A DNA stretch of 64,000 nucleotides from an uncultured Eubacteriales bacterium (GCA_900315675.1 OMZY01000012.1:1-64000), one strand, 5' to 3'. Shown: positions 25,197-34,339, numbered from the stretch's first letter. Numbers and translations: made by a program. The notes: generated by a model not told the origin, from the sequence alone.

Positions 25197-26087
25197 ATGT
25201 TCAGTGAAGCTAAAGGCGATTCCGTACAGATCGCGAGGGAATATATGGATTCCCTGCTGGTGGAAAGCCGGGTGGTCGGCGCGGTGAAGCCGGATACCGC
25301 GTTCCGTTTCCTGGGGGAGAATTTCAGCATGCCCTTTATGACCGCGGCGCTCAGCCATCTGGATCTGGTGTCCATGGCGGAGGGCGCGAAGCAGGCCGGT
25401 GCCTGCGTCAGCATCGGTATGGGCGGCAATGAGGAAATGGGCAGGGTTCTGTCCACCGGCGCGAAGGTGATCAAGATCATCAAACCCTACGCGGATGAAA
25501 AAGAAATCCTGGACCGCCTGGAATACGCGGAGGCCAACGGCGCGCTGGCGGTGGGCATGGACGTGGAACATGCTGTCAATGTGGAGGACGCGGAGGATTC
25601 CGTGGTCATGGGGCTGCAGATGAAGCAGCCGACCCTGGCAGAGCTGGAGAAGTATATCCGGGCGACAAAGCTGCCCTTCTTCATCAAGGGCGCGCTGAGC
25701 CCGGCGGACGCGCTTCGCTGCCGGGATCTGGGCGCTGCCGGACTGATCCTGAGTCATCACAACGGCCTGATGAGATATGCCGTACCTCCGGTGATGATCC
25801 TGCCGGAAATCCGGAAGGCTGTCGGGAGGGATCTCCTGCTGATTGCGGACGGTGGCATTGAAACCGGCTTTGACGCTTTCAAGGCGCTGGCCCGCGGGGC
25901 GGACGCCGTCACCATGGGTAAAGCGCTGATGGGCCCTCTGAAGGAAAAGGGAGCGGAGGGCGTCAGGGACACCCTGCTGAAAGCCAACGGCCAGCTGCAG
26001 GCCATGATGATCCGTACCGGAACGAAAAACCTGAAGCACATGGATCCTTCTGTGATCTGGGAACCGGTGCAGTACCGTCACGGATAA
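25197..26087 (+). CDS. FMN-dependent alpha-hydroxy-acid dehydrogenase-like protein
   Basis: A 296-residue TIM-barrel protein, shorter than the usual 350-400. The C-terminal FMN-phosphate segment IADGGIETGFDAFKALARGADAVTMG is clear in its two halves (ADGGIETGFD; RGADAVTMGKALMG). The KGALSPADALRCRDLGAAGL stretch is followed by SHHNGL where the catalytic SNHGGR motif is expected, so the Arg is absent and a true hydroxy-acid oxidase activity is doubtful. The start is the ATG with GGGGG eight bases upstream; an earlier ATG at 25170 lies inside an AT repeat. Confidence 0.8.
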   Translation: MFSEAKGDSVQIAREYMDSLLVESRVVGAVKPDTAFRFLGENFSMPFMTAALSHLDLVSMAEGAKQAGACVSIGMGGNEEMGRVLSTGAKVIKIIKPYADEKEILDRLEYAEANGALAVGMDVEHAVNVEDAEDSVVMGLQMKQPTLAELEKYIRATKLPFFIKGALSPADALRCRDLGAAGLILSHHNGLMRYAVPPVMILPEIRKAVGRDLLLIADGGIETGFDAFKALARGADAVTMGKALMGPLKEKGAEGVRDTLLKANGQLQAMMIRTGTKNLKHMDPSVIWEPVQYRHG

Positions 26088-26105
26088 CAGAAAAGCAATG
26101 AAAAA

Positions 26106-26139
26106 CGTCCCCGGCCGGATCGGCCGGGGACGCTGTTTT
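26106..26139. terminator. bidirectional terminator before recO
   Basis: CGTCCCCGGCCG (26106-26117) pairs with 26121-26132. A T-run follows on the plus strand (TGTTTTA) and AAAAA precedes it, which gives a T-run for the minus-strand recO transcript. Confidence 0.88.
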
Positions 26140-26869
26140 ATTCCTTGGGGAGCATGGACGCGCTTTTAATGCGCCTGCCCAGGCGGCGTTCCGTGTAGTC
26201 CCGCAGCAGGCTGAAGGGGGCGGTTTCTCCCGGGGCGTTGACCCATCCCGCGGAACCGGTGGTCAGCGCTTTCCGCATCCAGCGGATCTGCCCGGGGGCC
26301 AGCGGAGCCTGATCCCGGCGGCTCCGGCAGTTTTCACAGCAGATACCGCCCTCTTCCGCGTCAAAGAAAAGCGGGGCGTTTTCCTCCGGTTTTTTGCCGC
26401 AGAACACGCAGTGGTTCAGCCGGGGTTTGAAGCCCTGGCAGGCGGAGAAGTGCAGCAGGAACCCGGCCAGCAGCGGTTTCCATTCCTGATCGGAAAAGGT
26501 CAGCCGGGACAAGGTGTGAAGCAGCAGCATGAACAGCTCCTGCTGTTCCTGTTCAGGTTCGGCCACGGCTTCCGCCAGGTTCAGCAGCCAGATGCCGCAG
26601 GTCAGCCGGTCATAGTCGTTCCGTAGAGGATAGAAGGTTTCAATCAGTTTGACGGAGGTTACCGTGATGTGTCCGCCGTTTTCGTGCAGCATATAATCCC
26701 CCAGCGCGAACAGCTCGCCGGAGTTCAGGTTGTGGGATTTGGGCTTGCGGCAGTTCCGGATGATGGCGTCAATGCGCCCCCGGGAAGGGGACAGCAGGGT
26801 GACCATCCGGTCGTTGTCCCGGTAGTTGACGTGCCGCAGCACAATGGCGGTGTTTTCTGTCTGAATCAT
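26138..26869 (-). CDS. recO: DNA repair protein RecO
   Basis: A 243-residue RecO, which loads RecA onto SSB-coated DNA together with RecR. The N-terminal OB fold begins with TENTAIVLRHVNYRDNDRM, typical of RecO. The zinc finger is present as CVFCGKKP and CCENC in the C-terminal third. GAGGA precedes the ATG. The gene is not next to era or a glycyl-tRNA synthetase gene, its common neighbours. Confidence 0.92.
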   Translation of the reverse strand: MIQTENTAIVLRHVNYRDNDRMVTLLSPSRGRIDAIIRNCRKPKSHNLNSGELFALGDYMLHENGGHITVTSVKLIETFYPLRNDYDRLTCGIWLLNLAEAVAEPEQEQQELFMLLLHTLSRLTFSDQEWKPLLAGFLLHFSACQGFKPRLNHCVFCGKKPEENAPLFFDAEEGGICCENCRSRRDQAPLAPGQIRWMRKALTTGSAGWVNAPGETAPFSLLRDYTERRLGRRIKSASMLPKE

Positions 26870-26986
26870 GGTATCCTCAGCGCTTACAGGCCGTTTGCAG
26901 GTTGGCGGATTCTTAAAGCTATGCTATCATATGGAACAGTTGAATGCAAGAAACTGACAGGGTTTTCTTCGGAAGGAGGGACTGGC

Positions 26987-27583
26987 GTGGATGAACTGCT
27001 GCTTCGCAAGGCGCAGCGCGGTGATCCGGAGGCGTTTGAACAGCTGATCGGGCCGCTGGAGCAGCTGATCTGGCGAATATGCTGGCACTATACAGGGAAC
27101 CGGGAGAGCGCCGAGGACTGCGGCCAGGAGACCATGCTCCGGATCTGGCGGAGCCTGGACAGCTACCGGAACGACTGCGCCCTGGAAAGCTGGGTGTACC
27201 GGATTGCTGCCAACTGCTGCATGGATTACCTGCGGAAGAAAAAGCGGGATAAAAGTGTATCGGTGGAGCCACTGCGGGAGCAGGGGTTTGACCCGGCGGA
27301 TTCCAATCCGGGAACCGAAGAGCAGGTAGTTGCCGCGGATGAACGTCAGCGCCTGCGGGAGGCCATTACGCAGCTGCCGGAGGACCAGCGGGAAGCACTG
27401 ATCCTGACCCAGCTGGAAAAGGTCCCCTATGAGGAAGCGGCAAACCGTCTCGGGGTTTCGGAGGGAACCGTCAAAAGCAGGGTCAACAGGGCGAAAGCCC
27501 GGCTGAAAGAAATCCTCTCGGAGGAAAGGGAACTTTCTCCGCCGGGGAACGTCCAAAGAAATGAAAGGAGGTCGCGGTCATGA
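26987..27583 (+). CDS. ECF-type RNA polymerase sigma factor
   Basis: A 198-residue sigma factor. Region 2 is WHYTGNRESAEDCGQETMLR with SLDSYRNDCALESWVYRIA, and region 4 is LPEDQREALILTQLEKVPYE followed by NRLGVSEGTVKSRVNRAKARL. The start is GTG with GGAGGG six to seven bases upstream; the frame is open further upstream but this would run into the promoter region and the recO 5' end. Its stop overlaps the next start as ATGA, so the membrane partner is translationally coupled. Confidence 0.92.
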   Translation: MDELLLRKAQRGDPEAFEQLIGPLEQLIWRICWHYTGNRESAEDCGQETMLRIWRSLDSYRNDCALESWVYRIAANCCMDYLRKKKRDKSVSVEPLREQGFDPADSNPGTEEQVVAADERQRLREAITQLPEDQREALILTQLEKVPYEEAANRLGVSEGTVKSRVNRAKARLKEILSEERELSPPGNVQRNERRSRS

Positions 27584-28374
27584 ATCAGACAGATATGGAA
27601 AAAAACCTGCAGGCTGATCCGGAACTGGACGCTGTGCTGGAACAGATGTCCGGGGAAGTTCCACCCATGCCCGCGGACTTCCATGACAAATGGATGAATG
27701 CCATCCGGGCGGAAGCCGTACAGAACGCGTCCGCGCCGGAAGAAAAAACCGAAAAGAAAGTTGTGTCCCTGACCCATTGGACCAGGATCCTCAGCATTGC
27801 CGCGGTCTTTATTTTCCTGATCGGAGGCACAGTCCTGTACCGGAATTCCAGGGGTTCCCTGATGCCGGCCGCGGATAAGACGGAGGCGGCGGTCATGGCG
27901 GACCTGGCGTCCGCGGCCCGGGAAGAGTCAGCGGAGGAAACGGAAGAGGAACCGGACATCCGGAAAAAGAATGCCGCCGCCATGACGCTTGCGGCGGGCG
28001 CGCCTCAGGCCGCGTCCGAAGCGGAAGCACCGGAGACCTGGTCGGAAGCGGCGGCTTATGACGCAGAACCGGCTCTGGCAATGGGAGCAGCATCCATGGA
28101 AACCGCGGAGACGGAGTATGACGCGGCGGAGGAACCGATGCCCCTGCCGCAGGCGACGGCCATGCCCACGATGCCGGCTGCTGTGCCGGAGGAGGCTGAA
28201 ACCGATACATCGGAAGCGGAGCAGACGGAGGAAGCCCCCGGACTGCTGCGGCAGGCGGGAGAGTTCATCACGGATATGGGTGATTTCCTGCTGGCGGCGC
28301 TGCCCTACCTGGCTGTGCTGGCGGTACCGGCTGTTATCGCGGCGGTTCTGTGCCGGCGGAAAAAGAACGGATAA
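27580..28374 (+). CDS. membrane partner of the ECF sigma factor, putative anti-sigma
   Basis: A 264-residue protein. A cytoplasmic N-terminal part (1-70) with a conserved-looking VPPMPADFHDKWMNAIR segment precedes a membrane helix (about 72-90, ILSIAAVFIFLIGGTVLY). A long low-complexity region rich in Ala, Glu, Pro and Met (95-225) follows, and a second helix near the C-terminus (about 238-257) ends in Arg/Lys. This resembles the N-terminal part of DUF4349-type proteins that follow sigma genes, but the DUF4349 domain itself is missing. The ATGA overlap with the sigma gene supports an anti-sigma role; no HCC zinc motif is present. Confidence 0.75.
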   Translation: MNQTDMEKNLQADPELDAVLEQMSGEVPPMPADFHDKWMNAIRAEAVQNASAPEEKTEKKVVSLTHWTRILSIAAVFIFLIGGTVLYRNSRGSLMPAADKTEAAVMADLASAAREESAEETEEEPDIRKKNAAAMTLAAGAPQAASEAEAPETWSEAAAYDAEPALAMGAASMETAETEYDAAEEPMPLPQATAMPTMPAAVPEEAETDTSEAEQTEEAPGLLRQAGEFITDMGDFLLAALPYLAVLAVPAVIAAVLCRRKKNG

Positions 28375-28391
28375 CACAGCGGAGAAGAAAC

Positions 28392-29003
28392 ATGATCCTG
28401 TATCATATGAGCGAGTCCCTGGAGGAAGGGAAGGAACTGATTCCGGATTACAAGAAAAACGCGTCCCTGGTCGAGCCCTTTGTCAAGGCGCTGAATACCA
28501 GCGTTGAAATGTTCCAGATCCTGATGCTGAACGCGGAATATTTCGGAAGCGTTCTTGCCAAATACGAATTGTCCGGCATGCCGACGCATGAAATCAAATG
28601 GGGAACGGAAGGTATTTTTGAGTATATCCGCCGGAAGGAATTCCCCGATCAGATCGGCCGGGTAAAGTGCAATTATTTCTATCCGGACCTGAAACGGTGC
28701 AGTGAACTGTATTATGAGGACTGGGGGGAAGCCTCCGAAGAGGAACGCGCGAAGATCCGGCTTTATGAGGTGGAAGCAGCGGGAAGGACAGCCGTTTATG
28801 ACATGAGGCTGTTTGATGAGGCTTTCGATATTCTGTATGAGGGAACCGCCGCGGCGGATATAGCGCGCTGTATGGAGCTGGCAAGAAAGTACTTCCGCGG
28901 GGAAAAGGGAAATGATCCGGTTATGGAGATCCTGAGCGACGGGGCTGCAACCGTAAAGCAGGAGCTGGACAAAACCATACTGGAAGAGATCCGGAACAAA
29001 TAA
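28392..29003 (+). CDS. hypothetical protein, 203 aa
   Basis: The N-terminus ILYHMSESLEEGKELIPDYK resembles the start of DUF2441-like proteins, where a Tyr-His pair is followed by L-x-x-G, but the rest is not clearly related. The protein is soluble and acidic, with no signal peptide. GGAG lies seven bases before the ATG. It starts 17 bases after the anti-sigma-like gene and is followed 18 bases later by the NUDIX gene, so all are probably one operon. Confidence 0.72.
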   Translation: MILYHMSESLEEGKELIPDYKKNASLVEPFVKALNTSVEMFQILMLNAEYFGSVLAKYELSGMPTHEIKWGTEGIFEYIRRKEFPDQIGRVKCNYFYPDLKRCSELYYEDWGEASEEERAKIRLYEVEAAGRTAVYDMRLFDEAFDILYEGTAAADIARCMELARKYFRGEKGNDPVMEILSDGAATVKQELDKTILEEIRNK

Positions 29004-29021
29004 CACAGGGAGATAGGGACA

Positions 29022-29558
29022 ATGGAACTGTTTGATCTGTATACGAAGGACCGGGAACCAACAGGAAAGAAGATGGTGCGCGGCGACAGGGTACCGGAAG
29101 GACTGTACCGGCTTGTTGTGCATGTGTGCATTTTTGATCAGGAAGGCCGGATGCTGATCCAGCAGCGCCAGCCCTTCAAACACGGCTGGTCCAACCTCTG
29201 GGATATTACGGTGGGCGGAAGCGCGGTGGCCGGAGACACCAGCCGGTCGGCCGCGGAAAGGGAAACCCGTGAGGAAATCGGACTGGATATAGACCTGTCC
29301 GATGCCCGTCCGGCGCTGACGCTCAACTGGGAGCATGGCTTTGACGATTATTACCTGCTGACGCGGGACGTGGATCCGGCGAGCCTGAACCTGCAGTATG
29401 AGGAAGTACAGGCAGTCCGCTGGGCTGCACTGGAGGAAATCCTGGAAATGATTGATGACGGACGGTTTATTCCTTATGAAAAGGGCCTGATTGAGCTGCT
29501 CTTTTTCCAGAGGAATCACCGGGGCGCCCATACACGGAAAGATACCACGGGAGCCTGA
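29022..29558 (+). CDS. NUDIX hydrolase
   Basis: A 178-residue protein of the YfcD/IPP-isomerase-like NUDIX branch, marked by the N-terminal LFDLYTKDREPTGKKMVRGD. The NUDIX box reads GSAVAGDTSRSAAERETREE, continuing IGL: the REx2EE core is intact, while the first Glu (G-x5-E) is Asp. It probably hydrolyses a nucleoside-diphosphate-linked compound; the substrate is not predictable. It overlaps no gene and leads into the HAD phosphatase after about 20 bases. Confidence 0.88.
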   Translation: MELFDLYTKDREPTGKKMVRGDRVPEGLYRLVVHVCIFDQEGRMLIQQRQPFKHGWSNLWDITVGGSAVAGDTSRSAAERETREEIGLDIDLSDARPALTLNWEHGFDDYYLLTRDVDPASLNLQYEEVQAVRWAALEEILEMIDDGRFIPYEKGLIELLFFQRNHRGAHTRKDTTGA

Positions 29559-29578
29559 TCCCTGTGATAAGAGGAAAT

Positions 29579-30415
29579 ATGGATAAAAACACGCTGTATG
29601 TTACCGATCTGGACGGAACCCTGCTGCGGAGTGACGCGACCCTCTCCCCGTATACGATTTCAACGATCAACAGGCTGACGGAACAGGGCCTCGCGTTCAC
29701 TTACGCAACGGCCCGGTCCATTGAAAGCGCACGGCCGATTGCGGGAGAACTGAATCTTCGTCTTCCGGCCATTACCCGCAACGGCGCTGTGCTGGCGGAC
29801 AACGCTACCGGGAAACACCTGGAAAAGGCGCTTTTCACGGAAGAGGAAGTCGCCCTCCTGAAGGAAATGCTGCCGGAACTGCCACGGTGCGGTTTTGTTT
29901 CCTGCTTTCTCGGGGAGGAAATGTTCAAGGCCTATGTCCCGGGGAACCTTGTTCCGGGAATGGTACAGTATGCGGATTATTACCGGGATGATCCCAAAAT
30001 GAAACCGGTAAAAACCCTGGAGGAGATGTTCTTCGGCCAGCCCGGATATGTCACCCTGATTGACGACCGGGAGAAAGCCGCGAAAATCTATGAAAAAGTC
30101 CGGCAGTATCCCGGCTGGGAATGCATTTTCCAGAAGGATACCTACTGGGATGAGTACTGGGTGGAAGTCTGTCCGCGGAACTGTACCAAAGCCAAGGCGA
30201 TCCTGAAGATGAAGGAACAGTACGGATTCCGGAAGGTGGTTGCTTTCGGGGATTCCGTCAATGATATGCCCATGTTCCGCGCTGCGGACGAAGCCTACGC
30301 GGTATCCAACGCGCTGGAGGCACTGAAGGAGATTGCGACCGGGGTGATCGGCGGCAATAATGAGGACGCGGTGGCGCGCTTCCTGGAAAGCCGGGCGGCG
30401 GAGACAGAAAAGTGA
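29579..30415 (+). CDS. HAD-superfamily phosphatase, Cof type
   Basis: About 278 residues. The HAD motif I is YVTDLDGTLL at the N-terminus, motif II is TYATARS, the conserved Lys lies in CTKAKAILKMK, and motif IV is VVAFGDSVNDMPMF. A C2B-type cap sits between motifs II and III, as in Cof/YbjI-like sugar- or flavin-phosphate phosphatases. The start is ATG 29579 with AGAGG close upstream; a GTG at 29564 is an alternative. A terminator follows the stop. Confidence 0.88.
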   Translation: MDKNTLYVTDLDGTLLRSDATLSPYTISTINRLTEQGLAFTYATARSIESARPIAGELNLRLPAITRNGAVLADNATGKHLEKALFTEEEVALLKEMLPELPRCGFVSCFLGEEMFKAYVPGNLVPGMVQYADYYRDDPKMKPVKTLEEMFFGQPGYVTLIDDREKAAKIYEKVRQYPGWECIFQKDTYWDEYWVEVCPRNCTKAKAILKMKEQYGFRKVVAFGDSVNDMPMFRAADEAYAVSNALEALKEIATGVIGGNNEDAVARFLESRAAETEK

Positions 30416-30422
30416 CTGTGAG

Positions 30423-30455
30423 GGAACCGGAAGCAAAATACCGGTTCCTATTTTT
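30423..30455 (+). terminator. terminator of the NUDIX/HAD operon
   Basis: GGAACCGG (30423-30430) pairs with 30441-30448 around a ten-base loop, followed by TATTTTTC. Confidence 0.78.
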
Positions 30456-30549
30456 CTGAATGAGTCCTGTATTCCGCGCTTTTCAGGAGATATGATCAGC
30501 ATAGAAAGAGACTGAACAGGCTGAAAAAAGCAGAGAAGGGGGCAAAACG

Positions 30550-30885
30550 ATGTACTGCGAGAAATGCAGGCGAATCTTTGAAGAAGAAAAATGCCCTGTC
30601 TGCAGGCACAGCCGGGTCCGGAATCCTGAACCCGGCGACCTGTGCTTTCTGACAGAGCAGGACTATGTGTCTTCGGGAATCCTGGAGGATGTACTGAAGC
30701 AGGACGGAATTCCGTACCTGAGGAAGGATGTCATGGGCGCCGGAATGGCTGTCAAGGTCGGTCCCATGCTGGACCGGGGCCGGTTCTATGTCATGTATGA
30801 AAAGCTGCCGGACGCCCGGGCAGTTGTGGAAGAGCTGTTCACCGGAATCCGGGATGAAGCCGGAGCGCCGGCGGATCAGGAGTGA
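30550..30885 (+). CDS. zinc-ribbon protein with DUF2007-like domain
   Basis: A 111-residue protein. Two CxxC pairs (C3/C6 in MYCEKC and C15/C18 in CPVC) make a short zinc ribbon. Residues 35-95 (LTEQDYVSSGILEDVLKQDG through MYEKLPDARAVVEELF) resemble the DUF2007 putative signal-transducing domain. A relative without the zinc ribbon lies at 53381. A membrane-protein gene begins four bases after its stop. Confidence 0.72.
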   Translation: MYCEKCRRIFEEEKCPVCRHSRVRNPEPGDLCFLTEQDYVSSGILEDVLKQDGIPYLRKDVMGAGMAVKVGPMLDRGRFYVMYEKLPDARAVVEELFTGIRDEAGAPADQE

Positions 30886-30889
30886 GGAC

Positions 30890-31210
30890 ATGATTGCCGG
30901 TTTTGTGATCTGGAGCGCAGTAAGTCTTCTGCTGGTGGGAATCGGCGTCTGGTGCTGGCGGTCGGAAAAAACCGTGGGCTTTTACACCGGCGTAAAGCCG
31001 CCGGAGGTGACGGACGTCCGGAAATATAACCGTTCCGTGGGAAAACTGTGGTTTGTCTACGCGGTGCTGTTTGAACTGCTGTATGTCCCGCTGCTGATTC
31101 CGGTGCTGCATCATTCCGGAATCCTGTGGTTTGGTCTCGGTACGCCTGTGATTACGGTCGGCCTGCTGATCGGCTATCACCGTGTCCTGCAGCGGTACAG
31201 AAAAGTGTAA
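30890..31210 (+). CDS. small membrane protein
   Basis: A 106-residue protein with three hydrophobic segments (about 4-22, 50-70, 78-98). The pattern with GFYTGVKPPEVTDVRKYNRSVG between helices 1 and 2 recalls DUF3784/SdpI-like small membrane proteins, of unknown function. GAGTGAGG precedes the ATG. It is coupled to the zinc-ribbon gene. A cre-like site overlaps its stop codon. Confidence 0.75.
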   Translation: MIAGFVIWSAVSLLLVGIGVWCWRSEKTVGFYTGVKPPEVTDVRKYNRSVGKLWFVYAVLFELLYVPLLIPVLHHSGILWFGLGTPVITVGLLIGYHRVLQRYRKV

Positions 31211-31219
31211 ACGTTTCCT
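31206..31219 (+). promoter_or_regulatory. cre-like site (CcpA/LacI-family operator)
   Basis: TGTAAACGTTTCCT matches the cre consensus TGNAANCGNTNNCA except for the last base, and has the AAACGTTT palindrome core shared by LacI-family operators. It lies just upstream of the -35 of the beta-galactosidase promoter. Confidence 0.65.
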
Positions 31220-31221
31220 TA

Positions 31222-31250
31222 TTGGAAAAACCCGGGTCCTGTGATATATT
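31222..31250 (+). promoter_or_regulatory. sigma-A promoter of the beta-galactosidase gene
   Basis: TTGGAA (31222-31227), a 17-base spacer and TATATT (31245-31250). The start codon is 33 bases downstream. Confidence 0.7.
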
Positions 31251-31282
31251 GTTTTTATCAGAATGAAGAGAGGCTATGCTTT

Positions 31283-34200
31283 ATGTTCTTTGATGAAAAC
31301 AGGCTCAGGGATCCGGGTTTTTTTCGTGAGAACAGACTGGACGCGCACTCTGATCACGCGGTCGAGCCTGCGTACCGGCTGTGCCTGAACGGCCTGTGGA
31401 AATTTGCCCATGCGGTGAATCCCGCCCAGGTGATTCCCGGCTTTGAACAGCCGGAGTTTGACTGCCGCGGCTGGAACGATATTCATGTGCCTGCCCATAT
31501 CCAGCTGGAAGGCTGGGGAACGCCCCAGTACGCCAATACGGAGTATCCCTGGGACGGGCTGGCGGATATCCGGCCCGGTGAGCTGCCGGAGAATTACAAT
31601 CCGGTTGCCTGCTATGTGAAGTATTTCCGCCTGCCGGAGAATATGCAGGGCAAGCGGGTGTTTATTTCCTTCCAGGGCGTTGAGAGCTGCGTGGCCCTGT
31701 GGCTGAACGGAACCTATATCGGTTTCTCTTCGGACAGTTTCACGCCCCATGAATTTGAACTGACGGAGGCGCTTCGGGAGGGGGAGAATAAGCTGGCCTG
31801 CCGGGTCTACCGCTGGTGCTCCGGCAGCTGGCTGGAGGATCAGGATTTCCTCCGTTTTTCCGGAATCTTCCGGGACGTGTATCTTTATGCGGTCTCTTCC
31901 GTCCATGTATGGGATCTGAAGATCGTCGCGGAACCGGATGAAACCTTTGCGAACGGTATCCTGCGCTGGCAGGCAAAGACGGAAGCCCCTGCGGGAACCA
32001 GCCTGGCTGTCTGCCTGAAGGACGGGGATAAGGTGATCGCGGAGGGCGGCGGGGAAGTTTCCGGCCTGACGGAATCCAAAGGAGACCTTGCGGCGGAGAG
32101 GATCCGCCTCTGGTCCGCGGAAGATCCGTATCTCTATGAACTGCGGCTGACGCTGACTGCGCCGGACGGAACGGAGGAAACAGCGGTCCAGAAGGTGGGC
32201 TTCCGGAAGATTGAGATCCGGGACAGCGTTATCCGGGTGAACGGCGTCCGTGTGGTTTTCAAGGGCGTCAACCGTCATGATTTCTGCGGTGAAAGCGGCC
32301 GGGCGGTCACGGAGGAAAAGGTCCGCCGGGATCTGCTGACCATGAAGCGGAATAATATCAACGCCATCCGGACCAGCCATTATCCGAATGCCAGTATGCT
32401 TTACCGGCTGTGCGATGAGCTGGGCCTGTATATCATTGACGAGAACAACATGGAAAGCCACGGCATGTGGGACATGCTCTGGCAGGGCTATATCAAAACC
32501 GAACAGATGTTCCCCGGTGCGCAGAAGGCATGGGAACCGATGCTCCTGGACCGGGTCCGCTCCGTCACGGAACGGGACAGGAACCATCCCAGCGTGATTA
32601 TCTGGTCCTGCGGCAATGAAAGTCTGACGGGCCCTGTGATCCTGGCCATGAGCCGGGAGTTTAAGCGGCTGGATCCCACCCGCCCCGTGCATTATGAAGG
32701 GGATCACCAGGTGGATCACTTCGATCCGGCGCTTCGCCTGCGGGAGATTACCGATATTGAGTCGGAAATGTACACCCCGGCGGACCGGGTCCGCTCCTAC
32801 CTGAAGGAACACCGGGAAAAACCGTTCATCCTCTGCGAGTATACCCATTCCATGGGCAACTCCAACGGCGCCATGCACAAATATACGGAGCTGGCCTATG
32901 AGGAGGAACTGTACCAGGGCGGTTTCATCTGGGACTTCATTGACCAGGGCCTGGTCATGCGGGACCGCTTCGGAAAGGAAACCCTCACCTACGGCGGCGA
33001 CTGGGACGACCGGCCGACGGACGGGATTTTCTGCGGCAACGGCATTGTTTTTGCCGACGGCCGGGAAACCCCGAAGCTGCAGGAAGTAAAGTACAACTAC
33101 CAGGATATTGTGGTCCGGCCTGACGCGGAAAAAATGGAAGTCATCAACCGGCACATGTTCACCTCCACCGCGGCATTCCGCTGCGTGGCGGTGCTGGCCC
33201 GGGACGGAAGGGAAATCGCCCGCCGGGAAATAGAGACCGACGTGGCGCCACTGTCTTCCGCGGTTTATCCGCTTCCTTTCGGCAAACAGACGGAACCGGG
33301 CGAGTATACGGTGACCGTATCCTTCCGTCTGCGGAAAGATACCCCCTGGGCTTCCGAAGGCTTTGAGACTGCCTTCGGACAGGGCGTCTGGACTGTGGAG
33401 AAAAAGGAGCGTGTCTGCCAGCGCCTGAGCGGGGAGCTTTTCTTCATGAACAGCCCCTGGAATATCACCGTGCGCGGAGATCATTTCAGCGTTCAGTTTT
33501 CCCGGCTTACCGGCGCGCTGACCTCCTACCGCTGGGGCGGTACGGAATACCTGAAGGTACCGCTGCTGCCCAACTTCTGGCGCGCGCCCACCAACAACGA
33601 TATCGGCAACCGCATGCCCCAGCGTTATGCCCAGTGGAAACTTGCTTCCCAGTATGTGACGGCCGGGTATCAACCGGAAACGGCGAAAAAGAACGTCGCG
33701 GTCCGACCGGAAAAGCAGGCGGACGGCAGCGTGTGCTTTACCATGACCTATGACCTTCCGACGGCTCCCGCGGCTTCCTGTTCGGTGACGTACAGGATCC
33801 GGCCCTGCGGACGGGTGGATGTCCGGCTGGATTATGATCCGGTGAAGGAACTGGGCGACATGCCGGAATTCGGAATGATTACCAAACTGGACGCGGATTA
33901 TAACCGGGTACGCTTCTACGGGCTCGGACCGCAGGAAAACTATACCGATCGGCGGGAAGGCGCGCGGCTGGGCGTCTGGGACTACCGTGCGGAGGAAAAC
34001 CTGACGCCTTACCTGCTTCCCCAGGAATGCGGCAACCGGACCGGCGTCCGCTGGGCGGAAATAACCGACGCGAAGGGACAGGGCCTGAAGCTGTGGCTGA
34101 ACGGAGGGGAATTCTCCGCTCTGCCCTGGACGCCCCATGAAATTGAGAACGCAGCCCATGGCTATGAGCTTCCGCCGGTGAATTACACCGTGCTGAAAAT

Positions 34201-34318
34201 GAGCGCGCAGCAGATGGGCGTTGGGGGCGATGACAGCTGGGGAGCGCGCACCCATCCGGAATACCTGCTGGATGTATCAAAGCCGCTTCGCTTTGAATTC
34301 TCGTTCAGGGGAATCTGA
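31283..34318 (+). CDS. lacZ: beta-galactosidase, GH2 (LacZ type)
   Basis: A 1011-residue cytoplasmic enzyme with the five-domain LacZ layout: sugar-binding domain (1-200), two immunoglobulin-like domains, the TIM barrel (about 315-600), and the C-terminal Bgal small chain (about 720-1010). The acid/base Glu is in WSCGNESLTG (near 445) and the nucleophile Glu is in FILCEYTHSMGNSNG (near 518). The barrel entry segment FKGVNRHDF is conserved. It hydrolyses beta-galactosides such as lactose. No signal peptide. The start was chosen over an upstream ATG (31241) that lies within the promoter. Sugar control is suggested by the cre-like site. Confidence 0.95.
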   Translation: MFFDENRLRDPGFFRENRLDAHSDHAVEPAYRLCLNGLWKFAHAVNPAQVIPGFEQPEFDCRGWNDIHVPAHIQLEGWGTPQYANTEYPWDGLADIRPGELPENYNPVACYVKYFRLPENMQGKRVFISFQGVESCVALWLNGTYIGFSSDSFTPHEFELTEALREGENKLACRVYRWCSGSWLEDQDFLRFSGIFRDVYLYAVSSVHVWDLKIVAEPDETFANGILRWQAKTEAPAGTSLAVCLKDGDKVIAEGGGEVSGLTESKGDLAAERIRLWSAEDPYLYELRLTLTAPDGTEETAVQKVGFRKIEIRDSVIRVNGVRVVFKGVNRHDFCGESGRAVTEEKVRRDLLTMKRNNINAIRTSHYPNASMLYRLCDELGLYIIDENNMESHGMWDMLWQGYIKTEQMFPGAQKAWEPMLLDRVRSVTERDRNHPSVIIWSCGNESLTGPVILAMSREFKRLDPTRPVHYEGDHQVDHFDPALRLREITDIESEMYTPADRVRSYLKEHREKPFILCEYTHSMGNSNGAMHKYTELAYEEELYQGGFIWDFIDQGLVMRDRFGKETLTYGGDWDDRPTDGIFCGNGIVFADGRETPKLQEVKYNYQDIVVRPDAEKMEVINRHMFTSTAAFRCVAVLARDGREIARREIETDVAPLSSAVYPLPFGKQTEPGEYTVTVSFRLRKDTPWASEGFETAFGQGVWTVEKKERVCQRLSGELFFMNSPWNITVRGDHFSVQFSRLTGALTSYRWGGTEYLKVPLLPNFWRAPTNNDIGNRMPQRYAQWKLASQYVTAGYQPETAKKNVAVRPEKQADGSVCFTMTYDLPTAPAASCSVTYRIRPCGRVDVRLDYDPVKELGDMPEFGMITKLDADYNRVRFYGLGPQENYTDRREGARLGVWDYRAEENLTPYLLPQECGNRTGVRWAEITDAKGQGLKLWLNGGEFSALPWTPHEIENAAHGYELPPVNYTVLKMSAQQMGVGGDDSWGARTHPEYLLDVSKPLRFEFSFRGI

Positions 34319-34339
34319 TACCGGTTTGAATCAAAAGAG

